Counted from the stretch's first letter, positions 1 through 11,183 are shown. The stretch: DNA of 42,076 nucleotides from Seison nebaliae (GCA_023231475.1 JALJEE010002357.1:1-42076); one strand, 5' to 3'. Notes: a model not told the origin generated them from the sequence alone. Numbers and translations: made by a program.

Positions 1-117
1 AGTTCTACCATTACAATCGATCGCGAGTCACTAGATCAACTTCGTTATTACATCGATGCTGAGGATGACCGGAATTTCTATCAACTTTTTTCTGATTTAT
101 CCCGACGGGAATTTTAA
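1..117 (+). CDS. 3' end of an unknown gene (partial)
   Basis: The first 114 bases read as 38 open codons ending in TAA at 115-117. The peptide is charged and not repetitive (it contains RYYIDAEDDRNFYQLF), which looks like the last exon of a real protein rather than chance. The start lies outside the window, so length and domains are unknown. A run of AAT/TAA triplets follows the stop. I do not recognise the family; a transposon ORF is also possible. Confidence 0.4.
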   Translation, partial: SSTITIDRESLDQLRYYIDAEDDRNFYQLFSDLSRREF

Positions 118-927
118 TTAATAAATAATAATAATAATAAGATCATGTTTTAGCTCTTAAAAAGTTGACTATCAATATATACACCTATATAATATATAAG
201 TTCGCATTATAATATAATATTTATTCTAAAAATTGTACAATTGATAAAATTTTAACTCGTTGTGAATGAAATGTTTTCAGTTGAATTTAGGACGAATAGA
301 TTCCAAATGATGTGTGGAATCAAATAATGACGAATAAGATGCTCTTTGATTGATATTCGATCATTCTCATCGTGTGCTCTCGATCGTATTCGAAATAAAT
401 TTTGTAGAGCGTTCTTCTCTTTTTCTCCTAAATCCAAATTCGTTCCGTTGAAGATCCGTCTTTCGCTTCTTAAGAGTTTAGTTCTATCAATATATTCCTT
501 GGAGACGATTTTCCTCTGTTCACATCCCTACTGTACAAAATTTTTAATAGCAACGTTACTGGTATAGAAAAAATCTATAGAAACAAGTGTGTTGATCGTA
601 ACGTTGATTTAATGTTATTGTAAACAGAAGATCAACTCAACACGTCAACGGATGTTTATTAAATATCCAATAATTACGTAATTATTGAGCAGTATTGTAT
701 TGTTCGAAAAGGGTTTTTTTGCATTATCTAAGAAATTTTATTTCATTGAAAAATTTAAATTACCCTATCTTCTTCAGCATCATCGATAACCCAGAAATAC
801 ATATTCTTATTAAAATTCTTACATTTTTTATGTAAATCTTTAAGCGCTCAGCACGGTACCTAATTCGGAATCGATTTTTATAAAATGGATTCCAAATTGA
901 TCGTCTATTATTTCTTAACTTATGTTT

Positions 928-1158
928 AAAATTTCAGATCAATAACGTCAATATTCTTTATTTTATGGATAAAAGTATAAGAAACATTAGTTAAGTTTTT
1001 CGCTAATTTTTGACTAAAAAGTACTAAAAATGCTAAAAATACTACTAACAATAGTAAGGTAATACTTGTTAGTCAACAATTAGCGAAGAACTTAAAAAAT
1101 GTTTCTTATACTTTTATCCATAAAATAAAGAATATTGACGTTATTGATCTGAAATTTT
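928..1158. repeat. Long near-perfect palindrome (foldback/MITE-like)
   Basis: Positions 928-1025 and 1061-1158 are reverse complements over 98 bp with six mismatches; the outermost 58 bp match perfectly. The 35-bp centre (1026-1060) would form the loop. Transcribed RNA would fold into a long hairpin. There is no ORF inside and I see no clear target-site duplication at the edges. A foldback transposon or long-TIR MITE is the simplest reading. Confidence 0.85.
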
Positions 1159-1208
1159 CAACCCATATACGAAGAAAAGGAACGTAGTTAACTTTTTTTT
1201 AAAAATTC

Positions 1209-1320
1209 AGTCAACCCTCATTTTCTCAATCGGAAAGTAGTCAACCCATTTTGTCAAAAATAAGAATGAAGTTAACCCATTTCATCTAAAAAGAATGAAG
1301 TCAACCCACCATTTTCATGT
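1209..1320. repeat. Degenerate ~30-bp minisatellite
   Basis: The motif AGTCAACCC or AGTTAACCC starts at 1209, 1239, 1270 and 1299, so the period is 29-31 bp. The stretches between copies share AAAAAnGAATGA. Another TCAACCCA lies just outside the palindrome at about 1159. Confidence 0.7.
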
Positions 1321-1399
1321 AACTGAACGAAACTTTATTTTTTTAGAAATTAAACAGTAATTCGTCTTATTAATTGTTCAAGGTTCAAGGAATGCATCA

Positions 1400-1445
1400 A
1401 AGAACGACCAATGTCGTTCAAGAATGCAAGAACGACCAATGTCGT
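1400..1445. repeat. 28-bp tandem duplication
   Basis: AAGAACGACCAATGTCGT occurs at 1400-1417 and again at 1428-1445, an exact 18-bp repeat with a 28-bp period. No coding role is apparent. Confidence 0.75.
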
Positions 1446-2163
1446 GATTTTTCATTTCTTCATTATTCAATCTTCATTTTTCAATTATCCTATACGGATT
1501 TACATTGATATTTAAAAATGCCAAAAAAATGATAAAATAAATGTTTAAAAAAAATTAAATTTAAATTTTTAATATGATATAAAAAAATAGCTAATAACAG
1601 AAGTTATGATGTATTTTCAAAATCCCAAAAGCGTCCGATTACTTTAAGTTTTTTCCGTATATGTATTTCAATGATCAATGAAAAAAAATAATAATATTCT
1701 AAGTTACTCTGATTGCTAAAATTATTATTTCTTTACTTTTTGAACGATTTTTCAATCAAAAATTTTCGTCAATTCGCCTTTCCTTCAAATTCTGCATTAC
1801 CAATGCCAAATTGGTATTACCAATCGCAAACGAATTTCTAGAACGAATTTTTTGTACTTCAACTTTTTCTTCAAATTTGTTCTTCTGAGAAACTTTAAGA
1901 AACTTGAGAAATTCTAATTGATAGAAAATCTTCAGAAAATTGAATTAATCGATTTTTTTATCCACGCTTAAAATTTCAAAATCTTTCCATAAAATAATAA
2001 GATTTAAAGAAAATAATAAGAAAATGGAATTTTTAGTTTACCGCAATATTACGAATATTTCCATAGATTTTTCTGACGCACTATCGTACAATGTACTTGG
2101 TACAACATCGTTCCACTAAAGTTCCAACATGATTAATTTTTCTTTTCAGTGAAACGTTAACAA

Positions 2164-4084
2164 ATGAATTCTTCGAGTACCAAAAATACCCTAAAGTTAT
2201 TTTGAGTATTATGCGAAATCGTCAATTAAAAATGATAAATTAAAGTGAAGGAAACATCAAAGTTTCTTTCGAATTGTATCCAAATGAGAAGGAAGTTGAT
2301 ACTGATAGTTCGTTCGATTCATTGGAAAAGATTGAAGAACGATTGATATTTCTACATAATCGTTTGAAGGAAAAAGAAAAGACAAAACAGGTTTATAAAA
2401 TAATATTTAAATGATGGCGAGAAATGTCAAATGTTTTCCTATCGAATCCATTTGTTTCATAAACTTTTTTGAATATTAATCTTATTCTCAATTACTCTAC
2501 AATTAATTTTTTTTTATTTATTTATTTATTTATTTATAGTTATTAATAAATGAGAGTATAATGGATGAGAAGAGTTTAATTGAAGAGGAAATTAATCCAT
2601 TTGCACCTCGGACCAGATTGAAGAATTCGAATGAAAATCTCAATGAGACAATCTCCAAATTTGATGAGTCTTTATCACTCAATCAAAATGATATGACAAT
2701 TTCGTTGGAAGATGATTTGGAAGAAGATAATTCAAAGATAGACCAATCTCATATTTCTACCTCAAACAATCACGAAGATTTGGACGAAGATATTCTAGAA
2801 AAAAATGAAATTTCAGAATTAGAAAAAACTTCCGATTTAACCAAAGAAGTTTTTGAGGAAATTAAATTTTCAAAAATAAATGAAACCATTTCTGACAACA
2901 ATAAAATTTCAGAATTAAAAGAAACAATTTCGGATAACAATAAAATTTCAGAATTAAAAGAAACAATTTCTGACAAGAATGAAAAAAATGAAAATGAAAA
3001 AATTCCTGAAAAAAATGATATTTCAAAATTGGAAGAAGAAGGAATTTGTTTAGGAGAAGAAGAGAATAATGATATAAACGCTCAATCAGAAGAAAGTTTC
3101 ATATTTTAATTTTTAATTTTTAGTTTCTCCCACAATCAGATGATATTTTTAATGATAATATTCCGATTGATTCGGCAACCGAATCCACCATCCCTTCCCA
3201 ACCATCGCCAAAAAAATTAATTGATGTTGATTTAGAATTACTCCAACAATCGATGGAAAGAAAGGAGCATGAATTGGAGCAGAAGATTGATTTGGAATTA
3301 ATTCGATGTCAAATAAAATATGAAGAAGAAAGAGCGAAAAAAATAGAAGGAAAAATTCAGAAAATGAAGGAGAAGAAGACAAGTGAGAATGACGAAAAAT
3401 ATTTAAAGTTTCTTTTATTATTCTAAAAATCGATGTTAATGATGAGGAAATTATTAGGAATGTATCCACTTTTCGAAAATGTTTCGATTATTTAAATATT
3501 CAACAGAATTTTCTTTTGAAAAATTATGAAGTGGAAGTTAGTAATCTTTTTTCTCAACGGAATTTTTGAGAAATTGTAGATGAATTATGAAAATACAAAT
3601 TCCAACGACACTTTCGATCAACTTTTCAAAACGAAAGATGCGTTGACAGATATTGTAGAAAATCAGAATGAAATGAAAGAAACGATAGTTCATTTCAAAA
3701 ATGTCAGTTCTTTTTTTATTGTGATTGGAGAAAAGTAATATTTTTGTAGAAAATTGGAGAACTGCAAAATGAAAGGAGTTCTCTCGATAATCTCATTCAA
3801 GAATTTAATAGAACTGCAAATTCCGTTATCGACGAATGTGGAGAACAATTGAGGAAGTTTCATTTTTTATTTTCGTTATTTCGAATGATCTATCAATTGT
3901 TATGATAAGTGAGAAAGAGAAGACAGAAACAAAGATAAACGAAATGAACAAAAAAATAAAGAATCTCAGACTAATAGACGAAAAATTGCGATATGACGAA
4001 GAGTCATCTACGAAAGAATTGGGAGATCGAGAAAAGGATTTTGAAAAAATCCAAAATATTCTTAATCAACTTTTCCAACAATAA
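2164..4084 (+). CDS. Acidic coiled-coil protein, possibly TACC-like (8 exons)
   Basis: Reading splice signals gives exons 2164-2195, 2246-2390, 2540-3095, 3140-3407, 3458-3536, 3580-3702, 3750-3856 and 3910-4084. The introns are 43-53 nt, except the second at 149 nt. All junction phases agree and yield 494 residues ending in TAA. The first two-thirds is acidic and disordered, with a 13-residue repeat (ETISDNNKISELK) near 2880-2990. The rest is heptad-like coiled coil. A coiled coil that runs to the very C-terminus after an acidic disordered region recalls TACC proteins, which bind microtubules and chTOG/XMAP215 at centrosomes, but I see no diagnostic motif. Another mitotic or cytoskeletal coiled-coil protein is equally possible. 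The start and the shortest exon are the least certain parts. An AATAAA lies near 4168. Confidence 0.6.
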
Positions 4085-4977
4085 TCATAAATAATTTGTA
4101 TATGTTGCTTCCCGTATTTAATACTTTTTTTTTAATAATAATTGTAAATTCCTGTAGGGCAATCGACAAATAAAACATTTCCTCATTATCATAAACAATT
4201 AAATGAAGGAGAAAATCTCTTAATTTTAATTATTTGTTTTTTCTAATCAATTCACTTTTTTTGCTTGTACAAAAAAGTTTAACTTTCCATTTCCTCAACA
4301 AATCCACTCCAAGAAGTAAATTGTAGAGAAATATTTCGAAAACCGAATTGGATGCAGTTCAGTTACATTCATCTTTGTTTATCTGATGATCAAATAATTA
4401 TTAAATTGTGATCAAGTTTTTGCCACAGTTAAATTTAGCAAATGGAAAAAAGTTTTGGAATTGAATTCGGTTGATTACACTTAAAATTAAGATATAGATA
4501 GAAAAAATGAATCGATATAGATAGATAAATAGATCTCACAACATGTGAGAACAATATTTTCTTCCGAATAGTAAGACCGAATAACCAGTAAAAGAAACAA
4601 AAAATGAAATTGATGAGATTAAGTTGAAAGAAAATAAATATCAAAAAATTCTAATTTATTAATTCATTATTGTGTTTAGAGAGATATATCGTTTCTCTCA
4701 TCGATAATTATCAACAATTCTTAATTTCCACTTCCCATAGTCACTTCTGCGAATATTATTCTTCTTAATGTTCCTTTCTGCGTTCAAAATTTGGTATCTT
4801 ACATATCCCATCATGATCGTTAATAATTCACTAACTTTTTTGGAAAAGATCAGACGAAAACTTACGAAACTTTGCAACAACAATAATGTGTCTCGACTAT
4901 AAATTTTAATATCTGTATTATAAAGGATGATATACGTAAATGTTCTCCGAACTTTCCAATTTCTGAAAGAAAAAAGA
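4085..4977. other. Gene-free stretch
   Basis: Contains the presumed 3' UTR and poly(A) signal of the upstream gene, then AT-rich DNA. Open frames on the minus strand (4435-4644, 4698-5048) have hydrophobic, low-information translations, and I do not call them genes. Confidence 0.5.
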
Positions 4978-5175
4978 TCAAACGTTGACATAAGTAAATA
5001 TTTTTGCGAAGATTCTTTCAATTTCAATCTGTTGCTGTTCATTCTCATCCGTTGAAATCTGTTTGTCGATAATGTTCAGGGTCGAATTAAAACCTTTCCA
5101 TCCATCCAAATGTATAACGGTTCTCCTTTCAAGGGAAGATATTAAACATTTCTGAACCCAGTCATAACTGAACAT
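4978..5175 (-). mobile_element. Possible Merlin/IS1595-like transposase remnant
   Basis: The minus-strand open frame contains TVIHLDGWKGFN. In ISXO2/IS1595 (Merlin) DDE transposases a similar segment, with an Asp before W-K-x-Y/F, carries a catalytic Asp. The upstream minus strand to about 5470 shows short coding-like pieces broken by stops. The N-H-S motif expected downstream is not visible. The call is weak: it fits a decayed element next to other transposon debris, but could be chance. Confidence 0.22.
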
Positions 5176-5485
5176 AATACTTGTTAGTCATTGTTCTACT
5201 TATCGATACGAGAAAACCGTTAAACTATAATTTCGATCTTGTATTCGAAATATAACGGTCGAAGAAGGTCTCCACTTCCATTAATTAGTGGCATCATAGT
5301 ATATGAATGTGTTTTGTTTCGTTACTTTGTTTCTCATCGATATTATAAAGTTTTATGTATAAAATTCGTATTGATTTGTTGGATACTTCTCAACTTCTGG
5401 ATGTTGAGAACGATGATGTTCCTAACAATTGTAAGCATCCGAAATAGAAATAAGGGTAACATTTTTTTGGGTGACGGACCTAGTC

Positions 5486-7105
5486 TTACCCAACGCTTAG
5501 TCTCACCCTCTTGTCTATTTTTGGAGCGAGAATAAATAATTGTTCATCTCTCACCTTCTGCTCTTTTCGAATGCGCTTCTTTATCCCGTCTTCGACCAAC
5601 TTATATTGTGCATTTTCATGTTGAAAACATTTATACAAATAATTTTCAAACATGGAACGAGTTGGATGGTGGTGGGGTATTAAAAATTTTAACCCATTAT
5701 TTTTTCCTTCCAAAAGGTTGTTTGTTCTTGGGATATCATCCAGTGTCCATTGGGCGTTATTCCATAATCGGGGAGGAAATCTCGCATTTTCTATATAATA
5801 CTCCTCAAAATACTCAAAAATTGCGTCTAAATGGCAGGAGGAATTCCTGCGAATTCGATGAAACAGATCTTCGACGAATTGGATCGAACGAATGACAAAT
5901 ATTGCAGTCGTTGTTTATACATCCTATCTTCCTTATTTACATGAATTCCTGAACTCTCCATTTTCTTCTAATGCTCTGAGCTAAATGGAAGTAACATCCG
6001 TGGACGGTTGCTATTGGACATGTTTTTTTAAGCGCTTGAACTGCTTTAAGTCCACCGTTACTCTTTGCACAGACGGAGACCACTTTTCTTTAAAATGTAG
6101 AAAAATTTGTTTATATGTACATTGGCGACGGTTTTTCATCAGGATGTAGTTCAACACCAGAAGGCGATCGTTGAAAAGGCCTGCGATTATATACAATTGC
6201 GCAAACTCTCTGGGTGCAGTCTTAAACGTTCCATCCATAAAAAAATGAGTGACATTTTCGTTTAATTTTATATTGTCGTTGGTGTATATGATGTAATTTT
6301 CGCTTTCATGCGTCGCGTTCATCCTGATGGCCAATTGTCGTGTCCGTTCTTTGATTTTTCTAACGTTTCGCGTGATAGTGGATAATCGTCGATTATCTGA
6401 TGAACTGTTTAACAATATTTCATCGGAGATACTGCCGGTAGGTTGTGAAATATTTTCTCTCACCGTTTGTCGCGATTTCTCCAAAAATCGAAGATGAGAA
6501 ATACGTTCACAATCGTTCTCGTGATTATGAACATTATCGTATGACATGATTGTCTGTCCGCTTACTACAACACGGGCTTTACAATTGAGTAGTTTATTCT
6601 TCGAACAGTAATAAAGTACTTTTTCGGATTCGTACTTTTTTTTCAGAGAAAATGTATTTTCTTCCAATATCAGCATCTTATGCTTTCTCCCAGATTCCAC
6701 AAACGATAAAGACAGTAACGAAACAGTCAGTACGAGTCCCGGCACGGATGTTGACGGCGTTTTTCTTTTCTTTCTTCCGCACTGCTCTCTCCAGTACCTT
6801 GGTGATAGTTGGATTCGAAGTGGACCCATTTGGGCTTGGTGCAGAGAGATTTTTCGGAGATAGAGATGGAGTTGAAGAACAAAGAAAATGATTCCTGTAG
6901 TTGTGTTGGAGCCACCATTTTTTATCGATGGTTTTGGTTTTTTAACCGAAGGATGAGACGAGGCTTCGGATTTTTCACGTTTATTACGGGTTGATTGACT
7001 AGCGGTAGGTGTCGAAGAGCGTTTGTTTATTTCTTGACTAGGAGAATCGTTGCGAACGGACGTGGCGTTTTTAGAGAGAGAAGAATTATCGAAGGAATTT
7101 TTAAT
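5486..7105 (-). mobile_element. Decayed MULE transposon with FLYWCH-type transposase
   Basis: Minus-strand pieces follow the order of MULE transposases. A Ser/Lys-rich N-terminal tail (about 6920-7100) precedes a FLYWCH-like zinc region with Cys-Cys and H-N-H (about 6510-6680). The MULE core follows, with MDGTFK and the second-Asp strand VTVD (about 6050-6270). Then comes GCYFHLAQ in another frame (about 5960-5990) and the C-terminal PRTNNLLEGKNNGLK (about 5690-5740), ending at a stop at 5486-5488. The reading frame shifts at least three times, one shift lying in an A-run near 6030, and there are in-frame stops. The Glu or Asp expected after the second catalytic Asp is replaced. It is a fossil. 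It sits 0.8 kb upstream of the AMDHD2 start. Confidence 0.85.
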
Positions 7106-7904
7106 TGTCAGAAAAAGAAATATATGAGGAAAAAATGTGTAAAATATAATTAATATGTTGAAATTAAGAAAGTGTTTAGAATTTTATGTTTTAACTGTTT
7201 CAAATTTTCCAATTATCAACTACATTTCACTATATGACTTTTAAAAGTGAGAGAAATAACATCAAAAATTTACGACATAAATCTTGGTCCGCTTTCTGTC
7301 TTAGCGCTGATTTAGTTATGCAGCAGTTTCAATGGCATCCTTACGCTGAACTCAAATATAATCCAATTTTCCCACAGCCAACTTCATAAATTGATTTGTT
7401 CCAAACCAAAATTTTTTAGAATGGTTAGAAATTCAGAGCTTTTATCGAAATTAACTTTCTTAATTTGTGCATTTTCCTGTAACATTACAAATGTAGCGGA
7501 CTGATATGAATGAGAATCGTAGGAAATTAAAAGAATTGTGGAAGATTAAATAATAAGTAATATAGGGAAATCGTTAGTTCATATAATTATTGCAATAATT
7601 TCATTTAAACATCTTCTCGATCTTTCACGAAACTTTCCTTTTTCTCGTTAACCTTCAACTTTTTTACTCTCCATTTTATCAATCGAGTCGAAGTTGAGAG
7701 ATTTGACTACAATTTTTTTGTTGAAAAAAAAATGGGAAAATATTTAATGAGAACTTCTTTTCTTTCGTATTCGAACGTGTATTAATTAAATAAATTTTCA
7801 TTAAATTTTCTAATTTTTCGTTTTTATTTTGTTTCGTTGTAATATATTGTTTGTTTGTTGATAATAATTATCTTCTGCGTTCATTCTCAATTTAGTTGGT
7901 AAGA
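7106..7904. other. Gene-free stretch upstream of AMDHD2
   Basis: AT-rich DNA between the MULE and the AMDHD2 start codon. It should hold the AMDHD2 promoter, but I see no strong TATA box or other named site. Confidence 0.5.
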
Positions 7905-9547
7905 ATGTCATCTCCGAAAGAAACGTCGAAGTCTAAGGTACGTACGACGAAAATTGTGGAATACTATAATGGATATGTGTTGAGAGATGGATATTTCCGT
8001 TATGATAAATTGATAGTTTGAAACTGAATAAATTTCGCTTATAATTTCTTCTAATAAAACTATAAATTTAGGTGAAGAATGGAAAGATTATGGATCCGAG
8101 AGAATTATTTTTCAGTGAAAAAAAATTAGCGACGGAAAGAGTTGATTTGAAAGGAGGACTCATCGCACCAGGATTTATCGATGTCCAAATAAATGGTGCA
8201 TTCGGCGTCGACTTTTCTTCACCTACTTTGACTTTGGATGACATAAAGAAATGTGCGAAGAACATGTTACAATACGGAGTAACCAGTTTCTGTCCCACCA
8301 TCATCACTTCGTCCACTTCCACATATAAGACGGTTTGAATTCCGTTTTAAATTCTATTCAAACAACTCATCTCCAATTTGTAGTTAATTAAATTATTTGC
8401 ATCTTATAAGAATAGTGAGAAGAGTGCACAAATCTTAGGAATGCATTTGGAAGGTCCATTCATTTCACCGGAGAAGAAGGGTGCTCATCCAATTGATCTG
8501 ATTCTCGATTTCAAAAGAGATACTGATGGAGAGAGTGGTAGTGAGAAATTGTTAGAATTATAGAAAATAATTCAATAAATATTTTCTTTAATAGAAATAA
8601 GGTTTATGGAACAGATTACAAAACACTCTCTCAACACGTTTCGATAATAACGATAGCACCGGAATTATCTGGTGCCATTGACGTCATCAAAGATGTGACG
8701 ACTAATACTGAGAAGAGAACTGTTGTTTCTATCGGTCATTCGACTGGTTCGTTAACTGATGGATGTTCGGCAGTTATGAATGGTGCACGATTCATCACAC
8801 ATTTATTTAATGCAATGATGCCAGTTCATTTATTTGTTTTCTTTCCAAAAATTTATTAATTAATTAATTTCAAATTAATTTTAATTTAATTAGTTCCATC
8901 ATCGTGATCCTCATTTAATTGGATTACTCGCTATGTCAGTGAAGAGAGACGAAGCAAATCATACACCTTTTTTTTATGGAATCATTAGTGATGGAATTCA
9001 TACACATAAAACGGCACTCAATCTCGTTTATCGTGTAAATCCGGATGGATTTATTCTTATTACAGATGCGATTGCAGCTCTCGGATTGGGTGAAGGTGAA
9101 CATAATTTAGGAGAGAAAGTAGTTAAAGTTACGAAGAAGAAAGATTCGAGTTATAAAGCAGACATAGCGCCATGTGCCTCCTCTTTCCAATTCGTCCAAA
9201 AAAAACTCGGACATTTTGTGCCACTTCAACCATTATATGATGAACCGGAAAGGAAATCGATATCATCGAACGATATTCTCGTCGCTGTATTGAAAGATAA
9301 TAAGGACACGTTGGCAGGTAGTGTTGCATCAATGATCAATTGTATTCACGTACTCTATTCTCAATCGGAAGTTCCACTGGGAAAAGTTATCGAATTCGCC
9401 ACATTACATCCTGCACAGTTACTCAATCGTTCTCATCAAATCGGAACATTGAATCATGGATCCGATGCTAATTTTGTTATACTCGATCCAAAAAAGTTGA
9501 CTGTTCAACAAACATTCGTCAATGGACGTTTAGCTTATTCCGCTTAA
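7905..9547 (+). CDS. AMDHD2: N-acetylglucosamine-6-phosphate deacetylase
   Basis: Removes acetate from GlcNAc-6-phosphate to give glucosamine-6-phosphate, a cytosolic step of amino-sugar recycling that feeds the hexosamine pool used for chitin and glycans. Exons are 7905-8015, 8072-8332, 8384-8550, 8595-8823 and 8894-9547; introns are 44-70 nt and phases agree, giving 473 residues. The amidohydrolase barrel shows [12 protein letters not shown], the metal ligand Glu147 in HLEGPF, His228 in IGHS, His249 in THLFNAM and the catalytic Asp314 in TDAI, plus DGIHTH for substrate. Human AMDHD2 has 409 residues. Much of the excess is an insertion of about 45 residues (roughly 347-392) between the conserved LGEKVVKV and TLAGSVASM segments. 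The borders of exon 3 were chosen for frame and are slightly less certain. Likely poly(A) signals lie at about 9605 and 9640. Confidence 0.95.
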
Positions 9548-10286
9548 TATTCAAGTGGAGAAAGCAATTGATATTCCTATACTATCATACTCATCATTAT
9601 CAATAATAAATGTCCATTTCTCCCAAATGTTTTTTTCTCAATAAACTTTTTTGTTTTCGATAAAATTTTATAACAATAATGTCGCACAATTTTAAAAGAA
9701 AATATTCATTCGAGTTGAAATATGAAGTAAAAGAATTTCATCCATAAATCTATCACGAATACTTAATGTCCTAAATTATTAGAGATATATACCTGAATAT
9801 ATTATATCCATAACTCAATAAGGCAAATTCGAATAAAATAAATTAAATTTTCTTAATCTCTGATCATTAAGGCTTTATATTTAATATTCATTCGTTCTGT
9901 TCAATTAATTAGAAAAAATAATTTTCCCTCTTATTCTCGTTTAATGATAACAACTCATCCAAATGGAACTGATGGTGGATAAATGAATGGAAATTAAATC
10001 GTCCACTTATGCATAGTATTTGCAGTTAATTTTCTTCTTTTCGTTCACATTATTTTATCAAATTTTTCTTTCATTACAATTGTTAAAGTAGACTTTTAAT
10101 TTTTCCATATCGACTTCTAAATCGATTTTCGTCATCAAATGTAATCGATATGTTGATAATTACATTATTTATTATGTCGTTCATTTGTAAATGGTTGAAA
10201 CGTTTAGACCTTCCCCTTTTGTCGATGTATACCTATAACAATGAGATATGGTGTTAATAAGTTCTAAAGCATATAGATCTGTTGGA

Positions 10287-10295
10287 TATATAAAG
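10287..10295 (+). promoter_or_regulatory. TATA box, candidate calpain core promoter
   Basis: TATATAAAG is an excellent TATA-box match, followed by a locally GC-richer stretch (GAGGCAGCCACGTAGC). It lies 0.9 kb before the calpain ATG, a suitable distance if a leader intron ends at 11183. In such AT-rich DNA chance matches are expected, so this is inference. Confidence 0.35.
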
Positions 10296-10522
10296 AGGCA
10301 GCCACGTAGCTAGATGAATAATTCTGTTTTGTTTCACAGAACAAATAACTAAATTAGAGAAGAAAAAAAAAGTATTAATATTTGTTTCGTTATCGATATT
10401 GATGTGTTCACATATGTAGAAATATTTGGCTCCTAGAACATTGTGAGTTTTATGGAGAATAGTTATGATTCGTGTGAAAATTAGCTAATATTCTTTTAAT
10501 TATCATGTGAACTCTTCTTCCA

Positions 10523-10544
10523 ATATATATATATATATATATAT
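10523..10544. repeat. (AT)n microsatellite
   Basis: An uninterrupted AT dinucleotide run of about 22 bp in the presumed calpain leader intron. Confidence 0.9.
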
Positions 10545-10767
10545 CTTCAGCCAAATCGGTTACAAATAAAACTGACATTAATTTAAATTAATTATAAATT
10601 TAATGTGAAATGATTTTATGAACTCTTTTTCATACGAAAAGAATAAAGTGGCTTGTTTGGGATCTTCAGAGTCTAGGTAGCTTGTGTGAGAGTATGTTAT
10701 TGTAGATATATGTTGTTGTGAGAGGTTACATGTTCCACTAGGAATGGCCTACCTCATCGGCCTTATA

Positions 10768-10788
10768 CACACACACACACACACACAT
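10768..10788. repeat. (AC)n microsatellite
   Basis: An AC run of about 21 bp, 230 bp after the AT run. Confidence 0.9.
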
Positions 10789-10946
10789 ACAAGTCGAAGG
10801 AGAATAGTACATATGTTCATGTCATACAACCGAAAAACTATTACAAAGAGATATTACTGATGACCTAGTTGACCTTCGACAAATCGCTCTTCCAACTTCC
10901 TTTTATGTATTCTCAATAAAAACACGAGAGACACAGAAACAGATAA

Positions 10947-10969
10947 AGAGAGAGAGAGAGAGAGAGAGA
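10947..10969. repeat. (AG)n microsatellite
   Basis: An AG run of about 23 bp, the third different dinucleotide repeat within 450 bp. Confidence 0.9.
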
Positions 10970-11183
10970 ATAAGATGAGGAAAGTTATGTACTAACGGAA
11001 AAAAAAAAATTGTAAATATTTCTATTTATCTAAATAATAAAAAAAACTGAAAAGTTTTCTAAAAATCAAAAAAAAAAGAAAGTGTTAAAAAATGTTTTAT
11101 TGTAATAACTCTTTTTTTTTTCAAAAATTATTTTTTATTCAAATTTAATCACAATTTCTAATTATTATGCTCAATTTTCGTAG

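Larger units (their letters stand above)
118..2163. other. Gene-free stretch with repeats
   Basis: AT-rich DNA with no convincing coding exon. It holds a long palindrome (928-1158), a roughly 30-bp minisatellite (1209-1320) and a 28-bp tandem duplication (1400-1445), listed separately. Just before the next gene there is a pyrimidine-rich tract ending in CAG (about 2137-2149), which could be a 5' UTR splice acceptor for the gene starting at 2164. Confidence 0.6.
9548..11183. other. Intergenic and probable 5' leader/intron of calpain
   Basis: The first part holds the AMDHD2 3' end. From about 10290 the region probably contains the calpain promoter, a non-coding first exon and a 5' UTR intron, because the bases just before the calpain ATG are a pyrimidine-containing tract ending in TAG exactly at 11183. 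Three microsatellites lie here. No coding exon is seen. Confidence 0.5.

Noticed and set aside
3096-3123. A 28-nt intron ending at the first TTTTTAG
   Set aside because: Too short and it breaks the reading frame; the acceptor at 3139 gives a 44-nt intron with correct phase.
5175-5190. 16-bp exact match to the palindrome edge at 1060-1075 (TAATACTTGTTAGTCA)
   Set aside because: In AT-rich DNA of this length a few 16-bp matches are expected by chance, and the flanks do not align.
10745-10765. CTACCTCA, a let-7 seed match near the calpain promoter
   Set aside because: An 8-mer occurs by chance, and it lies upstream of the coding region rather than in a 3' UTR.
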